Positions 6,774 to 13,286 of a DNA stretch of 13,286 bases are shown here, piece by piece. The position numbers and the translations under genes were made by a program. How positions within the stretch are numbered: the stretch's first letter is position 1; the number at the start of each line of letters is the position of its first letter. The DNA is from Comamonadaceae bacterium. GTDB taxonomy: Bacteria > Pseudomonadota > Gammaproteobacteria > Burkholderiales > Burkholderiaceae_C. Where the stretch lies: the NCBI GenBank assembly GCA_947460065.1, contig CANHGF010000027.1:1-13286 (forward strand), written 5' to 3'. The notes beneath the pieces were generated by a model. The model had not been told where the DNA came from. It made no database searches and saw nothing but the letters and a program-made list of their open reading frames with translations.

Positions 6774-7474
6774 ACGTTAGCAAGCTGTGCTCCGGCTACG
6801 GCGAGCTGCCCGTGTTGCACGACATCGACTTGCACGTCAAGCGCGGCGAGATCGTATCGGTCGTCGGCGCCAACGGCGCCGGCAAGACGACCTTGCTCCT
6901 GACCATCACCGGTCATTTGCGCGCCCAGTCGGGCCAGGTGCTGTTTGACGGCCAGGACGTGAGCGCCGAGCCTGCCCACGCTGCCGCCGCGCGCGGGCTG
7001 ATCATGGTCCCCGAGGGCGGGCGCTTGTTCCCCTTCATGACCGTGCTGGAGAACCTCGAGCTGGGCGCCTACCATCAGCAGGCACGCGCCCAGATGAAGC
7101 ATAACCTGGACGAGGTGATGAGTTTTTTCCCCATCCTGGCCGAGCGCCGCCAGCAGTTGGCCGGGCGCCTGTCAGGCGGGGAGCGACAGATGTGCGCGGT
7201 GGCCCGTGCCATGATGGGCATGCCCAAGCTGATGATGCTCGATGAGCCTTCGCTGGGTCTGGCGCCCATCATGGTCGATCGGGTGTTCGAGCTGGTCAAG
7301 CAACTGGTAGCCACCAAGGGCTTGACGGTGCTGCTGGTTGAGCAGAATGTGCGCAACGCCCTGCAGATGTGCCAGCGCGGCTACATCCTCGAGCACGGCC
7401 AGCTGCTCAAGACCGGCAGCGGGGAGGATCTCCTGCGCGATCCTGATGTGCAACGTTCCTACATGGGGCTGTGA
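6758..7474 (+). CDS. livF: HAAT-family ABC transporter ATP-binding protein, LivF type
   Basis: This 238-residue second ATPase of the importer has all its motifs intact. Walker A GANGAGKTT is at 37-45. The LivF-specific VPEGGRLFPFMTVLENLELG begins at 84, with E86 at the Q-loop position. The signature LSGGERQ is at 138-144, Walker B LMMLDE at 158-163, and PSLGLAP follows. The switch region reads VEQNV, with Gln where LivG has His, as is normal for LivF. The protein ends RSYMGL, the typical LivF terminus (Y-[LM]-G). The ATG at 6758 lies in the last codons of livG with a GAGGGG-like ribosome binding site 5 nt upstream. It shares a base with the next gene (TGATG at 7472-7476), which joins the transporter directly to the AtuA-type gene. 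Confidence 0.95.
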   Translation: MDTILNVSKLCSGYGELPVLHDIDLHVKRGEIVSVVGANGAGKTTLLLTITGHLRAQSGQVLFDGQDVSAEPAHAAAARGLIMVPEGGRLFPFMTVLENLELGAYHQQARAQMKHNLDEVMSFFPILAERRQQLAGRLSGGERQMCAVARAMMGMPKLMMLDEPSLGLAPIMVDRVFELVKQLVATKGLTVLLVEQNVRNALQMCQRGYILEHGQLLKTGSGEDLLRDPDVQRSYMGL

Positions 7475-8799
7475 TGGAAAGTCCGGTTTGCGTTCTGGGT
7501 GCTGGCGCCGGCTTTGCGGGCGACCGCATCGACCCGGCCGTGGTGCTGGCCCGCAGCGGTGTGGATGCGGTGGTGCTCGAATGCCTGGCCGAACGCACCT
7601 TGGTGCCGGCCATCCGGGCGCGGCGCGACAACCCGCGAGCCGGCTATGACCCCCGTCTGGTGCGCCGGCTCACGCCGCTGTTGCCGGTAGCCCGTGAAAA
7701 AGGCTGCCGCATCGTCTCCAATCTGGGCGCGGCCAACCCTGTGGCTGCAGCCGAGCGGATCGCCCGGCTTGCCCGCGAGCTGGGTCTGCCCGGCCTGAAG
7801 GTCGCGGCGATTGTGGGCGACGATGTGTTGGACCGTGCGGCGCAGGTCCGCTGGGTGCGCGATCCCGGCGCGCCCCTGCTGGGCGCCCATGCCTACCTGG
7901 GCTGCCACCCGCTGGCCGACGCCCTGGCGCAAGGCGCCGATGTGGTGGTCACCGGCCGCGTCGCCGATTCAGCCTTGTTCTCAGCGGTCGCACGCGATCG
8001 TCTAGAGCCTGGGGAGAGCGCCCTGGCGGGTGCGATCGGCGTCGGTCACCTGCTCGAATGCGGCGGTCAGCTCACGGGCGGCAATTACGAGCCGATTGCA
8101 GGCGCGGGCTTGCCCCCGCCCCTGAGCGCCGAGCAATATGCCCGCTTGGGCTATCCGTTGGCCCGGGTGATGGCCGACGGCTCGGCAGAAATTGGTCTGC
8201 CGTCTGGTACGCCGGGCATCGTCGATGCGCTGACCTGCAGCCTGCAGCTGCTCTATGAGGTGCACGACCCTTCTTGTTACGCCACCCCGGACCTGGTGGT
8301 CGACTTCAGCGGCGCGCGTTTCGAGCCTGTGGGCGAGAACCGGGTGCGCATGAGTGGCGTGCGCTCCAAGGGGCCGCCGCCCACGCTCAAGGTAGCTGGC
8401 TTTGTCGACAGGCCTGGCTTCATCATGGACTGCGAAATTGCCTTGGCCGGCGCTGGCGCACGCGAGCGCGCAGAGGTGATGGCCCAGGCCTTACGCCTGC
8501 GGCTCGGGGATTGGGCCGACGCTGATATTTCCATCGATCTGGTCGGCGCCGGTTCGGTGCTGCGCGCGGGCTCGCAGTTGCTGCGCGGCTCCATACCCGA
8601 GTTGCGGGTGCATGTGTCGGCCCGCTGCAGCGATGGCGAGCAGGCGCAGACCATTGAAGACGAGGTCTATGCCATGACCCTGTCCGGGCCGGCTGGTGGT
8701 AGCAGCGTGCGCAGCGAAAAACGGCCGCGCATTGAGGTGCTCGACGGCTTCATTGAGCACGCGTTGGTGCCCACCCAGATCGTCTGGAGTCAATCATGA
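7474..8799 (+). CDS. Acyclic terpene utilisation AtuA family protein (DUF1446)
   Basis: This 441-residue protein belongs to the AtuA/DUF1446 family, named after a gene needed for citronellol/geraniol-type catabolism in Pseudomonas; its biochemical reaction has not been firmly established to my knowledge. Family marks are GAGAGFAGDR at 9-18, ECLAERT at 36-42, SNLGAANP at 82-89, VTGRVADSALF at 159-169 and HLLECGGQLTGGNY at 192-205. The glycine-rich N-terminus resembles a nucleotide- or phosphate-binding loop, though this is only an impression. The C-terminal ferredoxin-fold piece found fused in some relatives is absent here and is encoded by the next gene. The start is ATG 7474 (one-base overlap with livF); GTG 7471 is an in-frame alternative one codon upstream. 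I leave the symbol empty because the context differs from the Pseudomonas atu cluster. Confidence 0.88.
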   Translation: MESPVCVLGAGAGFAGDRIDPAVVLARSGVDAVVLECLAERTLVPAIRARRDNPRAGYDPRLVRRLTPLLPVAREKGCRIVSNLGAANPVAAAERIARLARELGLPGLKVAAIVGDDVLDRAAQVRWVRDPGAPLLGAHAYLGCHPLADALAQGADVVVTGRVADSALFSAVARDRLEPGESALAGAIGVGHLLECGGQLTGGNYEPIAGAGLPPPLSAEQYARLGYPLARVMADGSAEIGLPSGTPGIVDALTCSLQLLYEVHDPSCYATPDLVVDFSGARFEPVGENRVRMSGVRSKGPPPTLKVAGFVDRPGFIMDCEIALAGAGARERAEVMAQALRLRLGDWADADISIDLVGAGSVLRAGSQLLRGSIPELRVHVSARCSDGEQAQTIEDEVYAMTLSGPAGGSSVRSEKRPRIEVLDGFIEHALVPTQIVWSQS

Positions 8800-9152
8800 G
8801 GGTCGGAGATATCGCAGCCGGCCGCGCCGGTGACAAAGGCGACATGCTCGACTTGTCCCTGGTCGCGCGGGATCAGGCCGCTTATGAGTTGCTGTGCCAG
8901 GCGCTCACGCCCGAGCGCTTGGCGCCGCTGATGAACCGGGTCGTACCCGGCCCGGTGCTGCGCTATGAGGTGCCGGGGCTGCGTGCCCTGAAGTTTGTCT
9001 TGCCCCAGGCCTTGCCCGGCGGCGTCTATGCCTCGCTGCACCCGGGTCTGCACTGGCAGAAAGCGGCCATCTGGCTGCTGCTGGACCTGTCGATTGAAGA
9101 CGAGGGGCGCAGCCTGCTCGCGCCCTGCGATCGGCCGGAGAGCAGCCCATGA
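8796..9152 (+). CDS. Small AtuA-related protein (AtuA C-terminal ferredoxin-fold-like domain)
   Basis: This 118-residue protein has a GDIAAGRAGDKGDMLDLSLVA start (4-24). The [RS]-[AS]-G-D-K-G-[DN] motif at 10-16 is characteristic of the C-terminal domain of long AtuA-family proteins. LRYEVPGLRALKFVLPQALPGG follows, matching that domain's 'RYE-P-L-ALNF-L-ALGGG' pattern from memory. The ATG at 8796 overlaps the AtuA stop by 4 nt, with GGAG 6 nt upstream, so the two are almost certainly translated together and likely form a complex that stands in for the fused protein. Its function alone is unknown. There are no cysteine clusters, so 'ferredoxin-fold' means shape only and not an iron-sulfur cluster. 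Confidence 0.85.
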   Translation: MRVGDIAAGRAGDKGDMLDLSLVARDQAAYELLCQALTPERLAPLMNRVVPGPVLRYEVPGLRALKFVLPQALPGGVYASLHPGLHWQKAAIWLLLDLSIEDEGRSLLAPCDRPESSP

Positions 9153-10810
9153 GCGGCTCCGCTTCCTTGAGTCACTGGCAGCTCAGCGGCGCTGCGCCTA
9201 CCCGGCTTGAGTCTCTGTTCGGCAGCCGGGTCGAGCCCTGCTTTATCGACAGGCCGGGTAGTTTGCACCAGATGCTTGAGCGCGCAGCCGAGCGCGAAGG
9301 CCAGCGCTGCGCCCTGGTCTGTGGCGAGCAGCGCCTGAGCTACCGGCAGTTGCTCGATGCGGCCGCTGCCTTGGCCGCCGGCATGGCGGCAGCCGGCGTG
9401 CGCGCCGGCGATCGGGTCGCGCTGCTGTTGGGCAACCGGATTGAATTCGTGCTCACCCTGTTTGCGGCGGCCCGCCTGGGGGCCATTGCGGTGCCGCTGA
9501 GCACCCGTGAGCAAACCCCGGGCCTGAGTTATATGCTGCAGCATTGCGGCGCGGTGCTGCTGGTGCATGAGGCTGAGCTGGCGCCCATCTTGCCGCCAGC
9601 GGCCGAGCTGCCTGCGCTCAAGCGGCGCTGGCAGGTCGGTGATGGCGCCCTGGCTGTCGGCTGCACGGCTTATGCAGACCATGTGCTGGGCAGCCCGGTG
9701 CCTGTGGCCCAAGTGCACGAGCAGGATACCGCCGTCATCCTCTACACCTCGGGCACCACGGGCCGGCCCAAGGGGGCCATGCTCACCCACTTGGGCATCG
9801 TCCACTCCTCGATGCACTATGCGCTGGCCATGGGCCTGGGCCCGCAAGATGCCACCGTGGCCGCGGTACCGCTGAGCCATGTGACCGGCCTGGTGGCGCT
9901 GACCACCACCTTTGTCTACTGCGCCGGCAAGATGGTCATCATGCCGGCCTTCAAGGCGGCCGACTACCTGCGCATCGCCGGGGCCGAGCGCATCAGCCAC
10001 AGCCTGATGGTGCCGGCCATGTACAAGCTGTGTCTGCTTGATCCCAGCTTTGACCAGTACGACCTGAGCGCCTGGCGCATCGGTGCCTACGGTGGCGCGC
10101 CCATGCCGGTGGCCACCATCGTCGAGCTGGCCGAGAAGGTGCCCGAACTCGTCCTGATGAACTGCTACGGCGCTACCGAGACCACCTCTCCGGCCACGCT
10201 CATGCCGCCGGGCCAGACTCGCGCCCACAACGATACGGTGGGGCAGCCCCTGCATTGCGTGGACATGCGTGTGGTCGATGACGTGGGCCGCGAGCTGCCA
10301 CCGGGCACCTTGGGCGAGATCTGGATCAAAGGGCCCATGGTGGTGCGTGGCTACTGGGACAACCCCGAGGCGACCCAGGCCAACATCACCGGCGGTTATT
10401 GGCACTCGGGCGATCTGGGCACCATCGACGAGCAGGGCTATGTGCGGGTGATGGACCGCAAGAAGGACATGATCAACCGCGGCGGCTTCAAGATCTACAC
10501 CATCGAGGTTGAAAACGCCCTGTACGAGCACCCCAGCGTGCAGGAATGCGCGGTGGTGGCCAAACCCTGCCCGGTACTGGGCGAGCGGGTCCATGCCTTT
10601 GTGGGTCTTAAGCCGGGCTACGCAGCCACCGAAGCGCTGCAGGCCGAGCTCAAGGCCCACTGCAAAGCGGTGCTGTCAGACTACAAGGTGCCCGAGTCCT
10701 ACACCGTGCAGACCACGGCCTTGCCGCGCAATGCCAATGGCAAGCTGCTCAAGCGCGAGATGCGCGATCAGGTGGCCCATCTTTCCCCCGTTCTGAAGCC
10801 AAGCGCATGA
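9149..10810 (+). CDS. AMP-forming acyl-CoA synthetase / class I adenylate-forming ligase
   Basis: This 553-residue ligase should activate a carboxylic acid with ATP through an acyl-AMP and transfer it to CoA. The phosphate-binding motif YTSGTTGRPKG is at 199-209, CYGATET at 339-345, WHSGDLG at 418-424 with D422 binding ribose, the hinge region RKKDMINRGGFKIYTIEVE at 437-455, and the catalytic lysine K532 in PRNANGKLLKRE. All key motifs are intact and the length is normal. The hinge RGGFKIYTIEVE differs from the common SGGENIYPxEVE but is known in other ligases. There is no signal peptide. The ATGA overlap with the small AtuA-like gene and the ATGA overlap with the MaoC gene place it mid-operon, so it likely acts on the imported acid. 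Substrate (fatty, branched, aromatic or terpenoid) is undetermined. Confidence 0.94.
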   Translation: MSGSASLSHWQLSGAAPTRLESLFGSRVEPCFIDRPGSLHQMLERAAEREGQRCALVCGEQRLSYRQLLDAAAALAAGMAAAGVRAGDRVALLLGNRIEFVLTLFAAARLGAIAVPLSTREQTPGLSYMLQHCGAVLLVHEAELAPILPPAAELPALKRRWQVGDGALAVGCTAYADHVLGSPVPVAQVHEQDTAVILYTSGTTGRPKGAMLTHLGIVHSSMHYALAMGLGPQDATVAAVPLSHVTGLVALTTTFVYCAGKMVIMPAFKAADYLRIAGAERISHSLMVPAMYKLCLLDPSFDQYDLSAWRIGAYGGAPMPVATIVELAEKVPELVLMNCYGATETTSPATLMPPGQTRAHNDTVGQPLHCVDMRVVDDVGRELPPGTLGEIWIKGPMVVRGYWDNPEATQANITGGYWHSGDLGTIDEQGYVRVMDRKKDMINRGGFKIYTIEVENALYEHPSVQECAVVAKPCPVLGERVHAFVGLKPGYAATEALQAELKAHCKAVLSDYKVPESYTVQTTALPRNANGKLLKREMRDQVAHLSPVLKPSA

Positions 10811-11322
10811 GCACCAACCCCACCACCCCCTCCAGCCGCGCCGGTTCCTTTGCCCAATCGGTCGATGAGATCCGCAGCCTGGTCGGCCGCGAAGCCTTCC
10901 TCACCGACTGGGTGCAACTGAGCCAACGCCACATTGATTTGTTCGCCGAGGCCACCGGCGACTTTCAGTGGATTCATGTGGACGTTGAGCGCTCGCGCCA
11001 GCAATCGCCCTATGGCAACACCATCGCCCACGGCTTTCTCACGCTCTCGCTGCTCGGTCAGTTCTATGAACGCCACATGAGTCTGCCCTTTTGCGAGATG
11101 GGTTTGAACTACGGCCTCAACAAGGTGCGCTTTACCAGCCCGGTGGTGGCGGACAGCCGGGTGCGCGGCCGCTTTGTGCTGGCCGAGTTGCTCGACATTG
11201 CCGGCGGCCTGCAACTGACGTTTCGGGTCACCCTTGAAGTCGAAGGGCAGGAGCGGCCGGCCTGCATCGCCGAGTCGGTGGTGCGTCAATACTTCGAGGC
11301 TCAGGTGCCGCCTAAGCCCTGA
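10807..11322 (+). CDS. MaoC-family (R)-specific enoyl-CoA hydratase-like protein
   Basis: This 171-residue protein has a single hot-dog domain. The hydratase-2 motif is seen in FAEATGDFQWIHVD (46-59), with the catalytic dyad D52 and H57, followed by SPYGNTIAHGFLTLSLL, another family hallmark. Such enzymes add water to trans-2-enoyl-CoA to give (R)-3-hydroxyacyl-CoA. The first 20 or so residues are low in conservation and probably disordered. The ATG at 10807 overlaps the ligase stop by 4 nt and has only a poor ribosome binding site, so translation is likely coupled to the ligase. It would act after the ligase on the CoA thioester. Sequence alone does not separate hydratase from dehydratase direction or from NodN-like relatives. 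Confidence 0.9.
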   Translation: MSTNPTTPSSRAGSFAQSVDEIRSLVGREAFLTDWVQLSQRHIDLFAEATGDFQWIHVDVERSRQQSPYGNTIAHGFLTLSLLGQFYERHMSLPFCEMGLNYGLNKVRFTSPVVADSRVRGRFVLAELLDIAGGLQLTFRVTLEVEGQERPACIAESVVRQYFEAQVPPKP

Positions 11323-11355
11323 ACCCATTCCAAACCTAAACTCGAAAGCCATTGC

Positions 11356-12330
11356 ATGAAGGCCCTGATCTGCCGCGAATACGGACCGCCCGAAAATCTG
11401 AGCGTGCAGGACATGCCCGACCTCCAGCCCGGCCCGGGCGAGGTGGTGGTGCGTGTGCGTGCCGCCGGTGTGAATTTCCCTGACGCACTGATTGTTCAAA
11501 ACCTCTACCAGTTCAAGCCCACGCCGCCGTTCTCGCCCGGTGGCGAGACCGCCGGCGAAGTGCTGGCTGTCGGTGAGGGCGTCACACGGGTCAAGGTGGG
11601 TGACCGGGTCATCGCCCTGACCATCTGGGGCGGCTTTGCCGAGCAGGTCCTGGCCAAGCAGGAGCAGGTCATTGCCATGCCCGAGGGTCTGTCCTTCGAA
11701 GTGGCCGGCTCGCTGCTTTTGACCTACGGCACCTGTTTGCATGCCCTGCGCGATCGGGCCCAGTTGCAGCCGGGTCAGACGGTGCTGGTGCTGGGCGCGG
11801 CCGGTGGCATTGGCATTGCCACCATCGAACTGGCCAAGGCCATGGGCGCGCGCGTGATCGCGGCGGCCTCGACCGCTGAAAAACTGGCCACCTGCCGCGC
11901 GCAGGGCGCCGATGAAGTGATCAACTACCGCGAACAGAACCTGCGCGATGAGGTCAAGCGCCTGACCGGCGGCCGCGGCGTCGATGTGGTGATGGACCCG
12001 GTCGGCGGTGACTACGCCGAGCAGGCCCTGCGGTCCATGGCCTGGCGCGGCCGTTATCTGGTGGTGGGCTTTACCGATGGCCAGATCCCGCGCTTGCCGC
12101 TCAATCTGGTGCTGCTCAAGGGCTGCGCCATCGTGGGCGTGTTCTGGGGTGACTTCATCCAGCGCGAGCCGCAGGCGGCGCAGGTCGATCTGCGCGACCT
12201 GATCCAGATGCTGGCCAAAGGCCAGATCAAGCCGCTGATTTCAGGCCGCTACAGCCTGCAAGAGGCGCCCCAGGCCATTCTTGAGCTGTCGCAGCGTCGG
12301 GCTCAGGGCAAGCTGATCGTGCTGCCCTGA
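11356..12330 (+). CDS. Zinc-independent NADPH:quinone oxidoreductase-like MDR-family protein
   Basis: This 324-residue medium-chain dehydrogenase/reductase is of the quinone reductase/enoyl reductase type. The start MKALICREYGPPENL is typical. The catalytic domain has AAGVNFPDALIVQNLYQ (37-53) and PGGETAGEV, with Asn-Phe in place of the zinc-binding Cys, and no structural-zinc cysteine cluster. The cofactor loop GAAGGIG is at 147-153, and S172 and K176 after the second strand fit NADPH. The protein ends GKLIVLP, as this family does. Relatives reduce quinones or alpha,beta-unsaturated carbonyl or acyl groups, so an enoyl reduction step is possible here. A 33-bp gap separates it from the MaoC gene, with no terminator seen and only a weak ribosome binding site. 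A possible terminator lies just after it. Confidence 0.92.
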   Translation: MKALICREYGPPENLSVQDMPDLQPGPGEVVVRVRAAGVNFPDALIVQNLYQFKPTPPFSPGGETAGEVLAVGEGVTRVKVGDRVIALTIWGGFAEQVLAKQEQVIAMPEGLSFEVAGSLLLTYGTCLHALRDRAQLQPGQTVLVLGAAGGIGIATIELAKAMGARVIAAASTAEKLATCRAQGADEVINYREQNLRDEVKRLTGGRGVDVVMDPVGGDYAEQALRSMAWRGRYLVVGFTDGQIPRLPLNLVLLKGCAIVGVFWGDFIQREPQAAQVDLRDLIQMLAKGQIKPLISGRYSLQEAPQAILELSQRRAQGKLIVLP

Positions 12331-12332
12331 GC

Positions 12333-12362
12333 GGGGCAATGGCAGGCCAGTGACCCTTTTTT
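12333..12362 (+). terminator. Candidate intrinsic (rho-independent) terminator
   Basis: Starting 3 nt after the MDR gene stop, the 10-nt arm 12333-12342 (GGGGCAATGG) can pair with 12347-12356 (CCAGTGACCC) at 8 of 10 positions, with a 4-nt loop (CAGG). Six T follow at once (12357-12362). The two mismatches are G/A oppositions either side of a central CA/TG pair, so the stem is imperfect, but its position and the T-run are right for a terminator. Some read-through into the SDR gene is likely if no promoter lies in the 16 nt left before it. Confidence 0.45.
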
Positions 12363-12378
12363 CCATCGGGAAACGCAG

Positions 12379-13182
12379 ATGACCCAACGTGTGACCCTGA
12401 TTACCGGCGGCTCCAGCGGCGTGGGCGAGGCGGTGGCCTTGCAATTGGCCCGTCGCGGCGAAGCGGTGCTCATCAACTTCAGCCGCAACCGGGCCCTGGC
12501 CGATGGCGTGGTAGCCGCCTGCCAGGCCGCTGGCGGGCAGGCCATCGCGGTGCAGGGCGATGTGGCCAGCGATGCCAGCTGCTGCGAGGTGGCCGAGGCC
12601 GCCATGGCCCGCTTTGGCCGCATCGACGGGCTGGTCAACTGCGCAGCCACCACGCAGTTTGTACCCATGCACGAGCTCGACGGGGTGCAAGCTGAAGATT
12701 TTTTGCGCGTCTATGGCGTCAACGCGGTGGGCCCTTTTCAGATGGCCCGCGCTGCCGCCCGCCACATGGGTCCGGGCAGCGCCATCGTCAGTGTGTCTTC
12801 GATCGCTGGTCAGACCGGCAGCGGCTCGTCCTTTCCGTACGTCATGTCCAAGGCTGCGCTCAACATCCTGACGGTGGGCCTGGCGCGCAACTTGGCGCCG
12901 CGGGTGCGCGTCAATGCGGTGTTGCCTGGCATGATCGAAGGCCGCTGGATGCGTGACGGTCTGGGCGAGGCCGGCTATGACAAGGTCAAGGCCCAGTTTT
13001 CCGCCACCGCCCTGCTTGGCCGCATCAGCACGCCCGAGCAAATTGCCAGCGCAGTCGTCTGGTTGCTCGAGCCCGATTGCATGGTCACCGGCCAGCAGAT
13101 CGTGGTCGACGGCGGCTTCATGCTGGGCAAACCGCCTTCGGCCGCCGGTGCGACGCCCGCCTCACCGGGTGGGTCAGCATGA
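12379..13182 (+). CDS. SDR-family oxidoreductase, NADP-type, with variant NNAG motif
   Basis: This 267-residue classical SDR has TGGSSGVG at 9-16. Ser-Arg (S35, R36) after the second strand favours NADP(H). The catalytic residues are N115, S141, Y154 and K158 (YVMSK), and the family ending VDGG is present. The NNAG structural motif reads NCAA at 87-90, which is uncommon. After VDGGF there is a proline/alanine-rich tail of about 20 residues (PPSAAGATPASPGGSA) that looks disordered. The FabG-like layout suggests reduction of a 3-oxoacyl-CoA or a ketone, or oxidation of the matching alcohol. The gene sits 48 nt after the MDR gene, past a candidate terminator, and its stop overlaps the next start by 4 nt. 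Confidence 0.91.
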   Translation: MTQRVTLITGGSSGVGEAVALQLARRGEAVLINFSRNRALADGVVAACQAAGGQAIAVQGDVASDASCCEVAEAAMARFGRIDGLVNCAATTQFVPMHELDGVQAEDFLRVYGVNAVGPFQMARAAARHMGPGSAIVSVSSIAGQTGSGSSFPYVMSKAALNILTVGLARNLAPRVRVNAVLPGMIEGRWMRDGLGEAGYDKVKAQFSATALLGRISTPEQIASAVVWLLEPDCMVTGQQIVVDGGFMLGKPPSAAGATPASPGGSA

Positions 13183-13286
13183 GCGAGCCGGCGGCACAGG
13201 GCAGCGCGGCCTGGGGCTTTGAGCCGGCCCGGCTCGAGCGTTTCTTGCACGATCGCCTGCCTGGTCTGCGCGGGCCGATGCAGATC
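13179..13286 (+). CDS. N-terminal start of a phosphotransferase-family protein (APH/ACAD10-11 type), partial
   Basis: An ATG at 13179 overlaps the SDR stop (ATGA) and opens a frame that runs off the right edge, giving 36 residues. After a short variable leader, FEPARLERFLHDRLPGLRGP followed by MQI matches the opening of the aminoglycoside-phosphotransferase-like proteins related to the kinase domain of ACAD10/ACAD11. In those proteins this segment precedes a GGQSNPT-type loop. They often sit beside acyl-CoA dehydrogenases and SDRs and are thought to phosphorylate hydroxyacyl-CoA substrates. Only the first tenth of the gene is present, so the call is tentative. Confidence 0.6.
   Translation, partial: MSEPAAQGSAAWGFEPARLERFLHDRLPGLRGPMQI

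Noticed and set aside
9026..10660. A 544-codon open frame on the - strand opposite the acyl-CoA synthetase
   Set aside because: The + strand frame carries every adenylate-ligase motif in order. The reverse product is rich in His, Gln, Gly and Arg with no recognisable domain, as expected of an antisense shadow in high-GC DNA.
11323..11355. The A/T-richer 33-bp gap before the MDR gene as a promoter
   Set aside because: No paired -35 and -10 elements could be found, and the gap is short enough for simple read-through.
1..13286. CRISPR array, insertion sequence, tRNA or rRNA genes
   Set aside because: No regularly spaced repeats, transposase motifs, terminal inverted repeats or cloverleaf-like structures were noticed; coding genes fill nearly the whole window.

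Overview
The window is a dense, high-GC stretch (roughly two thirds G+C by eye) in which every convincing gene lies on the + strand. The proteins have a betaproteobacterial, Burkholderiales-like flavour: a Bug-type tricarboxylate-receptor tail, a complete Liv/HAAT ABC transporter, an AtuA-type protein and an ACAD10/11-type phosphotransferase start, with many 1-16 nt gene overlaps. This taxonomic reading is an inference; there is no rRNA or other marker gene.

Layout. Positions 1-96 hold the tail of a probable Bug receptor, followed by an SDR oxidoreductase (107-907). A 120-bp leader then precedes a long run of co-directional genes: periplasmic HAAT substrate-binding protein (1028-2257), D-2-hydroxyacid dehydrogenase (2301-3293), HpcH/HpaI aldolase/citrate-lyase family protein (3290-4108), LivH and LivM permeases (4116-5006, 4993-6033), LivG and LivF ATPases (6033-6773, 6758-7474), an AtuA/DUF1446 protein (7474-8799), a small AtuA-C-terminal-like protein (8796-9152), an AMP-forming acyl-CoA synthetase (9149-10810), a MaoC-type hydratase (10807-11322) and a zinc-free quinone-oxidoreductase-like MDR protein (11356-12330). 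A plausible intrinsic terminator (12333-12362) follows. A second SDR (12379-13182) overlaps the start of a phosphotransferase-family gene that runs off the right edge.

How it may work together (inference). The set reads as an uptake-plus-catabolism island for an organic acid or terpenoid-like carboxylate. The HAAT system imports it, the ligase makes the CoA thioester, and MaoC, the SDRs and the MDR enzyme carry out hydration and redox steps. The HpcH-type enzyme would cleave a C-C bond, with the hydroxyacid dehydrogenase interconverting a 2-oxo and 2-hydroxy acid. AtuA-family proteins were first named from acyclic terpene utilisation in Pseudomonas, but their chemistry is unclear, so the substrate cannot be named from this sequence. 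No transcriptional regulator is present in the window.
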